64,000 nt of DNA from Symbiodinium natans (taxonomy: Eukaryota; Sar; Dinophyceae; Suessiales; Symbiodiniaceae). Shown here piece by piece: positions 53,411-62,600 of this stretch. The stretch covers positions 888,889 to 952,888 of the forward strand of contig CAJNDS010000447.1 of the NCBI GenBank assembly GCA_905221605.1. Reading direction: 5' to 3'. The notes beneath the pieces were generated by a model that ran no database searches, had not been told where the DNA came from, and saw nothing but the letters and a program-made list of their open reading frames with translations. A program made the position numbers and the translations under genes. Within the stretch, counting starts at the first letter, position 1, and every line of letters begins with the position of its first letter.

Positions 53411-55986
53411 AAGGTCTTTGGTGTATCCCGGAATTTTCCGCCTCCCACCATAGCATGTCTCGTTATCTCAACCAGACATCTCCTGCCCAACCTTCCGAAG
53501 AACTGAGCTTGTGCAAACTGTAATCTGCCCCTCAATTGTAAGGCCTCCTTCTGGGCCATCAAACCATTCTCCAGGAAACCTCTGATGGCTGTGACCAACT
53601 CCCGACGCCTTCGTTCAGTGTTCTTGACTTTTAGGACCCCTGTCCCTGTTTGGTCCAGCTCAAACAAAACGCCCAAAGCTTCGAAACTTGTGCTCCACTC
53701 CGTAGTCTTGTCTGATGACAGCTTCCAACCTAACAGTTTCATGACCTCATCGAAAGTATACCCACATGAACTCCTGTCACCACTCAACGCGAGGAGAACA
53801 AAGTCGTCAAAGTAATTCGTCGTAGGGATTCTGGCTCCTTTCACCAGGATCGTCCAAAGAGCCCTCGCAACTCTCAAGAAGAAGTATACTGCTTTCGTGG
53901 AACCAAAAGGCACTGCCAGTTGCTGGAACAGTTTGGGCTTCCCCTCGATCGGGTCGTACACTGCTAAGTATGAAAATTTCAAACTCTCATCTGAAATGGC
54001 CAACTGTCGATAGGCGCTTTTCAGGTCAGCCGTCTTCCCGAAGAGTTCCAACAGTCCTTTTTTCCTAGCTGCCTTCGATAGCTTGGTAATTAGGAGTGCG
54101 ATCTCGTCAATTGAATGTGTAACAGGTTTCTCGGAGACGGTGACCGTGTCGTTAATGAGACTGGAAGAATAGTTGTCAATAGGTCGGAGTTTGCCTCCCT
54201 GCATCAGAGGGAAACGGGAACTCACCAAACAGCCTTTGGGGAGATGGCGAACGTCGAAAGGTCCTGCGAGATGACCCTTCTCAACCTCCTCTAACGTTTT
54301 CTCCCACAACAGCGTGTCCATGTTTCTAGCACCACTGGATATTGTCCTGGCGAGAATCTGTTCACACACCTGGTCGGACATGTCCACAAGTTGTTCAATG
54401 TCCATCCTGGCTGGCTTCAGTTTCGCATCCAAAACTCCTGTCACTGGGATAGGGCCTGTGAGCGTGGCTCCCTGAATGAGCTCCTGCACCACGCCCATAT
54501 CATCATATTGAATGTCTTGAAGCATTTCTTGGAAGAGGAGGATACGTTTCGGTCCAAGGATCGCTCCTCGATGGGTGGACATACCAGCCTTCAGCTGTGC
54601 CTCCTCTGGCTCCAGTTCTTTGGCTCTTCTAGCCCATTTCTCAAGGTAAAACTTTCTCTGGGATCTCACCGAACCTGGACGATGTACAAGTTGCTCGATC
54701 AACGTCTCTAATGGTTTGTTGCACTTAGACAGCTGATGATAAGGGTGTCCTAGCTTTGCTGCCTTTCCAATAAATTCAATCGGATCCCAAGGAATCCCCA
54801 CTCTCAGCACTGAGGCACCATCCAGTTGCTGCATTTCCTGCTGAAGCTGCGGGCTCAAGTTCCCCCCTGTCTGAGTCCGCGACAGAAGCTGGGAATCCAC
54901 CGGCAGGGCGGCCATCCCCGGCAACACTCGGATGCCATCCGGAATCCGCCACTCCTGCTTGAGACGCTTGCGTCCTGAGAAAGGGTCCTCAGTCACTGAT
55001 CTAGGCAGCAGCACATAGACGACCACCTTCCATTCCGGCATGACCTCATTCAAGTGCCCTCGAGGTTGGTGCATGGCCGACACTCGAATGGCCTTATTGG
55101 CCAAAGAAGGGTTTTGGCACAGAAGTTTTCTCGCTGTGACGCCAGCCGCGAAGACCTCAGCCAAAGCAGTCGCAAAACCTCGGGGGTAGGCCCCTGAGGA
55201 GGTCTCCAGTGTTGTCGACTTCCCTGCCGGTTCTCGCCCTTCGCGCCTAACCGTGGTGATTTCAGGAAGGTTCGACATCACAAAACTCCGCTGCTGACTC
55301 GCAGGGATCCAGCATCCCCACTCTACTTCGACCCAATGGGGTGCCTGCTGAGCGTCTGGAAGTTGGTTCAAATTATCCCAAAATGGGGACTTGCAAGAGC
55401 CTTCTACCACTAACGGCAAGTCCCTGTCGAGGCATCCATTGATAACCGCGAAAACAAATGCCGCAGAGATGGGGTCCAAGGTGAGCTTTGGTATGCAAAT
55501 CAGCACCCCCGCAATCTTTCGTTTGTCCAACCAAGTAAGAACAGAATCACAAGCTGTCCGAGAGGACAGGTCCATTTGCAAAACAGGTGCCATAGCGGAC
55601 TTGTGTTTAACACGATCCACTCCATAAGCAAAGTAACCCTGCGCGAGCAGAGCTGCAGCCACACGGGCCTGCCCAGCAAAACATTGAAGGATCGCACGGG
55701 TAGGTCCCCCGTGCTGTTCATTCGAGAAAACTTGTTGCGGCTCTGTAGCCGGAGAACACTGCTCGCTCCGAGAAGATGTCTCCTCGCCGGTCTGGAAAAC
55801 TGGCAGTGTTATGGCCGACGGCATTGAAGCCATCGAAAAAGAACATTCAACGTCACATTCACAACCTTCGGCAACCCCAACTGCAGATACGGGTTCCAAT
55901 CCCGCACCTGAAGGTAAGGCCTCCATACCGACCTCCTGGGTCGGAGCAGAGATGACGCCACTAACGGATTCATCCTGAGGAACCAT
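53386..55986 (-). CDS. MTase-like domain and reverse transcriptase of the YR element
   Basis: 866 residues. Residues about 95-235 resemble the SAM-dependent methyltransferase domain found in many DIRS-order and dinoflagellate retroelements (LQCFAGQARVAAALLAQGY, GVDRVKHKS, MDLSSRTACDSVL), but the catalytic Pro-Cys segment is replaced by CIPKLTLDP, so activity is doubtful. From about 590 is the RT: VSSRFPLMQGGKLRPIDNYS, KTADLKSAYRQLAI, QLAVPFGSTKAVYFF and catalytic NYFDDFVLL with FDD at 726-728, then LGWKLSSDKT. The frame is continuous with Gag through a single UGA at 56,035-56,037 (no other stop between), so it may be made by readthrough; the internal ATG at 55,986 is the alternative start. 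Confidence 0.88.
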   Translation of the reverse strand: MVPQDESVSGVISAPTQEVGMEALPSGAGLEPVSAVGVAEGCECDVECSFSMASMPSAITLPVFQTGEETSSRSEQCSPATEPQQVFSNEQHGGPTRAILQCFAGQARVAAALLAQGYFAYGVDRVKHKSAMAPVLQMDLSSRTACDSVLTWLDKRKIAGVLICIPKLTLDPISAAFVFAVINGCLDRDLPLVVEGSCKSPFWDNLNQLPDAQQAPHWVEVEWGCWIPASQQRSFVMSNLPEITTVRREGREPAGKSTTLETSSGAYPRGFATALAEVFAAGVTARKLLCQNPSLANKAIRVSAMHQPRGHLNEVMPEWKVVVYVLLPRSVTEDPFSGRKRLKQEWRIPDGIRVLPGMAALPVDSQLLSRTQTGGNLSPQLQQEMQQLDGASVLRVGIPWDPIEFIGKAAKLGHPYHQLSKCNKPLETLIEQLVHRPGSVRSQRKFYLEKWARRAKELEPEEAQLKAGMSTHRGAILGPKRILLFQEMLQDIQYDDMGVVQELIQGATLTGPIPVTGVLDAKLKPARMDIEQLVDMSDQVCEQILARTISSGARNMDTLLWEKTLEEVEKGHLAGPFDVRHLPKGCLVSSRFPLMQGGKLRPIDNYSSSLINDTVTVSEKPVTHSIDEIALLITKLSKAARKKGLLELFGKTADLKSAYRQLAISDESLKFSYLAVYDPIEGKPKLFQQLAVPFGSTKAVYFFLRVARALWTILVKGARIPTTNYFDDFVLLALSGDRSSCGYTFDEVMKLLGWKLSSDKTTEWSTSFEALGVLFELDQTGTGVLKVKNTERRRRELVTAIRGFLENGLMAQKEALQLRGRLQFAQAQFFGRLGRRCLVEITRHAMVGGGKFRDTPKTFWKTFASS

Positions 55987-56027
55987 CTCAACATCCTGAG
56001 CCAGCGAAGTCTCATCAAGACCAGGAT

Positions 56028-56040
56028 CACCTAGTCACAG
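56028..56040 (-). promoter_or_regulatory. Possible UGA-CUAG stop-codon readthrough site
   Basis: Gag ends CTG TGA CTA GGT. The same frame stays open after TGA and runs through to the MTase/RT frame. UGA followed by CUAG is a recognised leaky-stop context in eukaryotes and several viruses. Function here is inferred from context only. Confidence 0.5.
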
Positions 56041-57324
56041 CTTTTTAGGCTTCAGCGGGCACTTGGTAACCGGGTGGTCACCACCACACTTGTAGATGAT
56101 GCAACCATGATCACCCCTCTGACAATTGGCGTCCGTGCACCCGCCGAGGTTGAAACCGTAGCAGACCTTGTTGCCCTTCTTGTTCCATGCGGACGCTCCC
56201 TGGTAACGTAGGCCCTCGGGTAGCCATTCCGACTTGCCAGCCCCGTAACCTTTCCCTATGCCAGCCTTCTCCTTACCCTTGGGTGAGGGTTTGCCCTTTC
56301 CGGACCATGACTCGAAGCCCCTAGGGCTCCAAAAGGACTTCCCCTTGCCCGGCTTGCCTTTGTTCGGAGCATGCTCGTACGGATGACTACGGTTGCCTTT
56401 TCCCAATCGCAACTTTCCTCCACCTTCAAAATCCCCCAAAGGAAGGAGCGCAACGATCAAATCGTAATCCTGCAGCACCGAAGAAATCCTGGCATCCAAA
56501 GGCAAAGTCCCCGATGCGTCTGCACGAACCTCTGCTCCTGCCTCGGACATCTTTGCGAACGCCAACTTGTCAGCTCGCAGAATCTGCCTCAAGGAAACCT
56601 TACGGTAACCTTGTTGAGCTGGTTTGGTGAGGTACTTGAAAAGCGAGGAGACGTAAGCCTCATGCTTGTCCCAACTAATCAGCCTGGCGAATGCATATGC
56701 AACTCCCCGCCTTCTAAGGGCGTTTAACACCTGGAGGGATCCCTCTATATCACGATCTTCCATGCCAGAGGACTCCGTAACTTTGAGTTTTCCCCCTTCG
56801 AGGGAGAGGCTGGTGGTCAACGGCTTCAAGTTCTGAACTTCCTCCTCGCGGCTGTGGCATTTTTCCGGGCCAATGTACTTAAGGCATCGGTTTTCCCACT
56901 GCTGAACGGTCATGTCCAACAAGGCATGACTAGGCTCTAACTGGCCAGTCAGGGAAATCCCCGAAAGCTGAGTGCGCAACTGGTCCATGCGTGCATTACG
57001 CTCAGCGAGTCCCACCTTCTTAGGTGCAACACCCTCGGATGGTTCTGCCATGTCCTTAAGGGAGGCCACCAACATCGTCTGGGCCTCAAGAATCAACCGT
57101 CTCAGTGATGCCTTCTCGCCCACCGTAAGGTCTGCCAATACTGCTGTGCTCCATGTATCGAAATCCGATTGAGCCAGGAGTTGCCCCGGCTGGCCCACGC
57201 AAAAGGCTAACTGAGCCAAGGTTTTGACCCCTTTAGCAGTCAGTGCATCAACGACCCGCTTGGTCAGCAAAATCTCCTCTGCTCGCTGGAGGAAGTAAGG
57301 TGCCGAATCCACGGAACTTGTCAT
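56035..57324 (-). CDS. Gag of the YR element with CCCH and knuckle zinc fingers
   Basis: 429 residues, the capsid/nucleocapsid candidate. The N-terminal 270 residues are largely helical with no named motif. 300-385 is Gly/Lys-rich (GKGNRS, GKPGKGKSFW), likely RNA-binding. The C-terminus has a CCCH-like cluster (VCYGFNLGGCTDANCQRGDH, about 389-408) and a second C-x4-C-x3-H-x4-C cluster (CIIYKCGGDHPVTKC). A single C-terminal knuckle group after basic residues fits Gag. The ATG lies about 145 bases after the recombinase stop. Confidence 0.75.
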   Translation of the reverse strand: MTSSVDSAPYFLQRAEEILLTKRVVDALTAKGVKTLAQLAFCVGQPGQLLAQSDFDTWSTAVLADLTVGEKASLRRLILEAQTMLVASLKDMAEPSEGVAPKKVGLAERNARMDQLRTQLSGISLTGQLEPSHALLDMTVQQWENRCLKYIGPEKCHSREEEVQNLKPLTTSLSLEGGKLKVTESSGMEDRDIEGSLQVLNALRRRGVAYAFARLISWDKHEAYVSSLFKYLTKPAQQGYRKVSLRQILRADKLAFAKMSEAGAEVRADASGTLPLDARISSVLQDYDLIVALLPLGDFEGGGKLRLGKGNRSHPYEHAPNKGKPGKGKSFWSPRGFESWSGKGKPSPKGKEKAGIGKGYGAGKSEWLPEGLRYQGASAWNKKGNKVCYGFNLGGCTDANCQRGDHGCIIYKCGGDHPVTKCPLKPKKL

Positions 57325-57469
57325 GGCTGCTACAAGCTAGACGAGCCAAACAAACACTCGCAAGCGGAGACCTCACACCTGAGTCTACGCGATGGCATGA
57401 CAACAAACTCACCCTGATCTTTTCCAACGGAGCTCGTGCTCACCATTTCCCCATCAGGGGAAACTGGCA

Positions 57470-59201
57470 CTAAGAGAAACATTTAGTACACTGAGGATAA
57501 GCATGTGCCCTAACCAAAGGAACGCGGTGGTAATGATCTCCAAAAGCTCTACCGCACAAAAACAAAGCAGACCCAAGTGTGGTTCTGTGCAAGACCTGAC
57601 TCGTAGGGTGAGCCCAGTACAAGGGACTCTCCGAATTATCCTCCTCTGAATCAGAAGCATCTGAAACAACAGCCAAGGCAGCGTCCTGATCGTCGGCCGT
57701 GTCCCCCGGAGTGGTTTCATCATCTGCAGGTGCAACCGCGGCAGATTCCATGATCTTTTGACGGTTCCAGCCTTGAGCAAAGTGGCCGCTCCTAGTTTGG
57801 TCAGGAAAAAATTTTCCTGACGCAACCGCTTCCAGGATGATGATGTACTCACGCAACGCAGCACTCTGCAGCTCCCGACCGTACACCGCGTCTGATCCTG
57901 TAGCAGCGTCAGCGCGATGACCAAGAACACGCTTAGTCTCCCTCAGCATGCCGAATTTGGAACACCACACTAGGGTGGTCGAGAGAATGACTAGACAATG
58001 GCTTTTCTGAATCAGGACGAGGAAGTAGGAAACGCAGCCAGCGGGTCACTTCACTAGATGACAGGGGGTCCGAAGACCAGCTATAGGGCCGAGGGGCCGG
58101 CAGGAAGGGGACATCAATCCCATCATTCGGCAACCCAGCTTCATCTCTTAACTCCAGCAGCACCTGTCCCAACGGGACTTTAGCAATACCAATTCCCGGA
58201 ATCACCAAGGGAAGGATTCGGCGTTGCTGAGCATCAAGCCGTGAAGTTTTATGGTAGAGGGTACCTAGTTCAATGAAGCCGTGACTCCAATCCGCGCCAC
58301 TCTTGTCAATAATCAAAGGTTGAATACAACGAACATCAGAAGCCCTAGCCCTGCCATAGAGCATGGCCAGAAAATGAACTGCACCACATCTGTCAATAAG
58401 AGAGATGCCCTCATCCTGAGCGATTGCATGAAGCTGCAACACCTCGTGTACTTGCAGAGGGGGAGCCGGGTCCCATGGACTCTTGTTGGCCAGAGCTTTA
58501 GCCACCAGTCCGTTGACACGTGCACTCTGAAAAACCTCAAGACGTACCCGCAATCCCAGGGCATGATAACTCCACTTGATGGCCTTTAGACACGTATCCA
58601 AAGTGGATGCAGCCGTTCGGGGCAGCTTCAAGACGCAGTTGACAAAAGACCAAACGACCTTTTCAGGAAAAGGAGGAAGGTTCCCTGACTTCACCAGCCA
58701 TTCACAAAATGTGCGAATTGGCCCCACATGCTTCAAAACTGTGGCTGGGGATTTGCCAGCCAGAATCGCCTGCAATGAGTCCTGACCAGTCTCTGTATCA
58801 TCCTCCATCAGAGTGCACAAGTCAAAGAAACTAGCAAAGGATTGGAGCAAGAGCAAAACCTTCTGATAAGCTTCGTGCTGACGGTCTCTTGAGCTCGCCC
58901 CCTGACGGGCCTTAACTGCACGAGTCCAGGCCTGGCAGTGCGACGCCGCCTTATCTGATACACTTGTCGAAAACTGCGTGTCAGCGGTTGAGGCGGCCAT
59001 CGGTAGTGGTCTCCCACCCTGATAAGGCACGCCCAACCTTTGAGGGAACATCGCCTTCGTCGGATCAAAAATGCACAGCATACTCGGCTGTTCCCAAGGC
59101 TGGCTGGGCAAAGGCGAGCGTGCGTGGACGTGGTTACGAAAGCAGAGTTCAGTCTCGCTGGAGCTGGGGTCTCGACCGGACATGACGAAAAAGCCAATCA
59201 T
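57470..59201 (-). CDS. Tyrosine recombinase of the YR element (frame-broken)
   Basis: Two frames make one integrase of the lambda-integrase type. The first (59,201-57,933, 422 residues) has the catalytic-domain start LYGRARASDVRCIQPL, with the first catalytic Arg, and ends in SSHSL. The second (from 57,970) continues with TTLVWCSKFGMLRETKRVLGHR (the H-x-x-R/GHR region) and AVYGRELQSAALREY (nucleophile-region Tyr). Homology moves frame at TCTCTCGACCACC (about 57,979-57,991). The enzyme would join the circular DNA copy to the target. Its position upstream of Gag is unusual for the class. Either one indel has broken it, or the sequence has an error. Confidence 0.82.
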
Positions 59202-59387
59202 ACACTCCCCAGATACTATATGAACAATTGAGCCGACGCATCACAAAAGCAACAAATTGAGTTGTCCCTGCTGGAGAACTTGATGCATGTACAGAAAAGA
59301 CCACATTCACATGTGCAAACTCATTGTTTCCGATCTGCCCGATCGCTGCAGCCCGTGCTGTTCATACTAAGGGTCCGGCTCACCCTT

Positions 59388-60506
59388 TCAGCGAGGCCAC
59401 CCCACTGCTATGCCACGAAGCACAACATGCTTAGGCGAGAGCAGAAAATGCTCCCCAGAGCGCACTGAGCCCGCATCTCGGCATGCCGAATGGAGGTAGT
59501 CGTGTCCACCTTCCACCTGAGGGGTGGGCCCAGGAAGCTCAGCTTCCACCACCAGCATAGCCCCTCCGAGGGACTTTGCTCGGCTCGCTGTCTTCTTCAC
59601 AGCTGCCACCATGGCATCCTTCGAGTACCCCACCAGGGCACCACGAGCACTAAAGCCATAAGCCGGGAAGCCATCTTCCCGGTTGTCCCCCACAGTGATT
59701 TCTCCGCATTGGGCAACGCCAATCACCGAAGCAAAACTAGTGCCATGACACATCGTGGCCTGGCTGGCATAGTTGGCATCATGGACAAAGCTCGGTCCCT
59801 TGATGTTGCAGCCCACGAACAAAACGTTTTGGCCCGGGACATCAAAAGTGAGCATCTCCGGTCCAACCTTCTGGGCCAAATCACCATCGCCCTCCAGCGG
59901 GCGGCCGTAATGCCGGAAAGCCGCCATAATCGTGGCCATTCTTCCAGCCACTGCATCTGGCACCGAGAGGTGTGCCATGAGGGACTTACACTCCGAAGCC
60001 TCGGAAAATTTGGCCGCAATCTTGTACCAAGGGTACTTCCACCAGGGCTCAAGCTGCCCCTTCTCAACCAACTCACGTGCACTGAGAGGCCGATCCGTGG
60101 CCGCCCATGCAGCCGTGTTAGCCGACTCCCACAGGGCTTTGAGATATTCCCCGTCATCAGCGTCTTCATCCTCCAGGGTAATCTCATCCGTTTCAGCCTT
60201 CTCAGCAGCTGATTTCCGGGCCGCAGCTGCCCGAATCTCCTCGGGTGTGGCTTCCTTAACATTGTAACTCGCAGCAGGCCTGCCACGATCTTCCTCTGGC
60301 TTGTTCTTCTTCCAAGCCTCGTTCTGCCACTTATTCCATGGCTTTCGTTGGGGTTGCTTCCACTGAGACTTCCAGCTATCCTTCCAGCTGGAGGCTGCCT
60401 CTCGCCCCACGCCAAGCAAAGCTTGGGAGGCCGGTGGCTGCATCACCGGCACCTGTTGCCACACGTGCCCTGGGCTGGCCATGGGTAACGCAGGTGGTGG
60501 TGGCAT
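59388..60506 (-). CDS. First ORF of the YR element: ART-like domain
   Basis: 372 residues. The first 75 are Trp/Lys/Gln-rich (SWKDSWKSQWKQPQRKPWNKWQ), 80-130 acidic/Ala-rich. Residues about 210-355 resemble an ADP-ribosyltransferase-like fold: a conserved MCHGTSFASVIGVAQCGEI (HGT... followed by a G-x-I strand), FPAYGFSARGA, and later strands (AMLVVEAEL, HFLLSPKHVVLRGIAV). A similar HGT...L...G..V domain is, from memory, common in dinoflagellate repeat proteins. No catalytic Glu can be assigned, so activity is open. It is in the same frame register as the recombinase N-terminal frame and ends 187 bases before it. Its tie to the element rests on lying inside the A1-B1 bounds. Confidence 0.5.
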   Translation of the reverse strand: MPPPPALPMASPGHVWQQVPVMQPPASQALLGVGREAASSWKDSWKSQWKQPQRKPWNKWQNEAWKKNKPEEDRGRPAASYNVKEATPEEIRAAAARKSAAEKAETDEITLEDEDADDGEYLKALWESANTAAWAATDRPLSARELVEKGQLEPWWKYPWYKIAAKFSEASECKSLMAHLSVPDAVAGRMATIMAAFRHYGRPLEGDGDLAQKVGPEMLTFDVPGQNVLFVGCNIKGPSFVHDANYASQATMCHGTSFASVIGVAQCGEITVGDNREDGFPAYGFSARGALVGYSKDAMVAAVKKTASRAKSLGGAMLVVEAELPGPTPQVEGGHDYLHSACRDAGSVRSGEHFLLSPKHVVLRGIAVGWPR

Positions 60507-60700
60507 GGGCGGCGGTGCCGTCTACGGGGTGGGGTGCTCCCACGGCTGCGTTCCGTCCTCCTGGACCTACGCCGACCCCTTGAACGATCTCTCGTTCGCT
60601 CTCTTGAGCGCGAGTCTGAGCTGCTGCGCCGCCTACGGCGACTGCTCCGGGACTCTGTCCCAAAAGGTGGCATCAATGGCCATGGGTACATCTGGCCCAC
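60443..60700 (-). CDS. Short Arg/Ser-rich reading frame in the element's leader
   Basis: 85 residues: SRSSRRRRRSSSDSRSRERTRDRSRG, then RRSRRTERSRGSTPPRRR. It overlaps the start of the ART-like ORF in another frame. RS-rich tracts occur in splicing proteins; here it may be part of the same product before a frame break. 60,701-61,130 holds nothing recognised. Confidence 0.3.
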   Translation of the reverse strand: MGQMYPWPLMPPFGTESRSSRRRRRSSSDSRSRERTRDRSRGRRRSRRTERSRGSTPPRRRHRRPCHHHLRYPWPAQGTCGNRCR

Positions 60701-61130
60701 CAGGCACCTGCCTTCGTGTCACAGGTTTCCGTGCTCCTGCACAAAATGCCCCGGCGAGTCACGCCCCAAACTAAGGTTTTGGGCCAACGAAACACAAATA
60801 TTTCACGAGCACTTGCTGCAAGGACCACATCTGTGCATACCACCGATACTCTGCGGCGCCGATCCTTCCTTTCCTTGTTGATACACATCAAGTGTTTGCG
60901 AGGCTCTTCTCGGCCGGCCCTCGTGGGCTCTACGCTTTTCATGAGAGCACTTCTGGCTCGAGCTTTCGGCTCAGAATCAAGACACGACCTAGGTCGTGTG
61001 ATCAAACTTACACAAAAAAGCAAGCCTCAAAACGATTCTCCAAAACTGCACTGCATCACAATGCACATGAGTCTGTCACTCGTGAGGTCGCAAAACAAGT
61101 GCACTCCTTTTTCTTTTTTTTTTCACGTGG

Positions 61131-61383
61131 AAAATTGATCTATCAGCCTCTAAGAGCACTTTCCGGGCATGCTGCCCCTCGAGAGGTCCCGCTGCGACGG
61201 GTGCAAACAGTAAGTACAACCCTGCATGAACAAGCATGAAACTGATCGAGCAGTGAAAATAAGTTGTGCAAAAAAACAAGCACTAAAACAACAAGCAAAT
61301 GTTTTGTTCACTGCAACATTTTTGAATGTTGTTTCCTTTGAACAATAAAGCTCTATCTTCTCCACGTATTCGAAGAACGATAC
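61131..61383 (-). repeat. Split direct repeat A1
   Basis: 253 bp, AAAATTGATCTATCAG ... GAAGAACGATAC on the plus strand; partner of 52,281-52,533. Confidence 0.92.
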
Positions 61384-61871
61384 GTAATGCAGACGGGCGA
61401 GTCGTCGCCTCGACCCGGAATAGGAAGAGCGATGTTGAGTGAAAGAGCTCTTCAAGTTCTGCCAGATCGCCTGCCCGAAAATGGTAAGACGGCTCCGACA
61501 TTTAACTGTTGGACATGACCTGTTTACCTGCATCGCAAAAAGAAGGCAGTTCAGACTGGTCCTTGCAGTGAGTTTCAACGAAGCCGAGTGTAACCTTCGA
61601 ACCCGCAACCCGAAACCCGAAACCTGAATTCGCGCGGAAAGACACCGTCCTCGACTGCGCAGACGCATGGAAGCATCGGCCGTCATCAGCTCTGGGCTCA
61701 CAGACGTAGTTGAAGTGCTTCCGGAAGAGCTCACAGCAACTATGCGTGCAAGGCGGTCTTTTTCCGAAGATAACACACTTCAAACTTACACTTTTACGAG
61801 GTAGGGACCGTATTCGGGTAAACCCTTGCGCGACACGCAGACCTTCGCCTCTAAGAAGTCTTTTCTTGGCC
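61384..61871. other. Upstream region of the kinase-like gene
   Basis: Contains GTCGCCTCGACCCGGAATAG...GAAGAGCGATGTT at 61,401-61,436, which recurs (GTCGCCTCGACCCGGATTGG) at 63,767. CAACCCGAAACCCGAAACC at 61,607 is a short tandem. No gene. Confidence 0.4.
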
Positions 61872-62600
61872 ATGGCTGCGCAAGATTATCGACGCGCCGG
61901 TCTGCCAGCTCCCGTGGTCGACTTCGGCATTTACAAGGCTACGATGTTCTGGGGAAACGAGAAGAGCAATCGTTCGCTGGGCAAGATGGCTGAGCGATAC
62001 ACTGTCTGGCTGAAGCTGGACGATGACACGATCGTCGAGGACGTCATCGATTGGCGAGCAGCCGGCGCGGGCCGCAACTGTTACTTCTTCCGAGATCATC
62101 CTCTCGCACTGAAACTCTTCGCAGATGACACGCAGCAGTGGAATCATAACCAGATGGAACAGGAAGCCTTGTGTGAATGGCTGCCGCGGCTGCCGCAGCA
62201 TCTGTCTCCCTTTTTTGGCCGGTACGTGATGTGTCATGACGGGGAAAAGCATCGTCTGGACGCCATACTGGTTGGCAAGCTGGGTCCTACCCTGAGGACA
62301 ATCTTGACTGACATCAGTGACGACGTAGAGGATCCTATCATGGAATACGTCAATGAGCGGACAATGAAAAGGCAAGCTCGGAAACATTTCTTGGAGGTTG
62401 TCTGTGCCTGCGAACGTGCCTTTCACGCTGGCCTGATGTTCTACGCCAACCTGCACATGGACAAAATTTGCCTGGACGAGGTTACCCAGCAGTGGATCTT
62501 TATTGATCTGGAGATATTCCAAAAGGTGCCTCCTCACTTCACGTTTCGGCTAGCGTTGCAAACAGCCGCGAAGTTCCTACTCCGGGGGTTCCTGCATTGA
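61872..62600 (+). CDS. Protein-kinase-like fold protein
   Basis: 242 residues from the ATG at 61,872 (context GCCATGG; the frame is open 54 codons further up, but the upstream part is Arg/Leu-rich and not coding-like). The order of motifs matches a small kinase-like fold: a Lys strand ALKLFADD (VAIK position), an Asn/Glu helix NQMEQEALCEWL, a hinge-like HRLDAILVGKLGPTL, then ANLHMDKICLDEV at the HRD/catalytic-loop position and WIFIDLE in place of DFG. The catalytic loop HxD is kept but Asn is replaced, so it may be an atypical kinase or pseudokinase. Single exon as far as visible. Substrate unknown. Confidence 0.55.
   Translation: MAAQDYRRAGLPAPVVDFGIYKATMFWGNEKSNRSLGKMAERYTVWLKLDDDTIVEDVIDWRAAGAGRNCYFFRDHPLALKLFADDTQQWNHNQMEQEALCEWLPRLPQHLSPFFGRYVMCHDGEKHRLDAILVGKLGPTLRTILTDISDDVEDPIMEYVNERTMKRQARKHFLEVVCACERAFHAGLMFYANLHMDKICLDEVTQQWIFIDLEIFQKVPPHFTFRLALQTAAKFLLRGFLH

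Larger units (their letters stand above)
51481..61383 (-). mobile_element. Tyrosine-recombinase retrotransposon with split direct repeats
   Basis: On the minus strand the layout is A1 (61,383-61,131), coding region (60,506-52,790), B1 (52,771-52,534) joined without gap to A2 (52,533-52,281), a 562-base segment, then B2 (51,718-51,481). This A1-ORFs-B1A2-B2 arrangement is the hallmark of PAT/Ngaro-type DIRS-order elements, which insert as circles through a tyrosine recombinase. The coding region carries recombinase, Gag with zinc fingers, and RT/RNase H, confirming the class. B copies look identical; A copies differ at about seven of 253 positions. Gene order (ART-like ORF, recombinase, Gag, MTase-like/RT/RNase H) is not the usual Gag-RT-RH-recombinase. 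Ends inferred from repeat boundaries. Confidence 0.88.
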
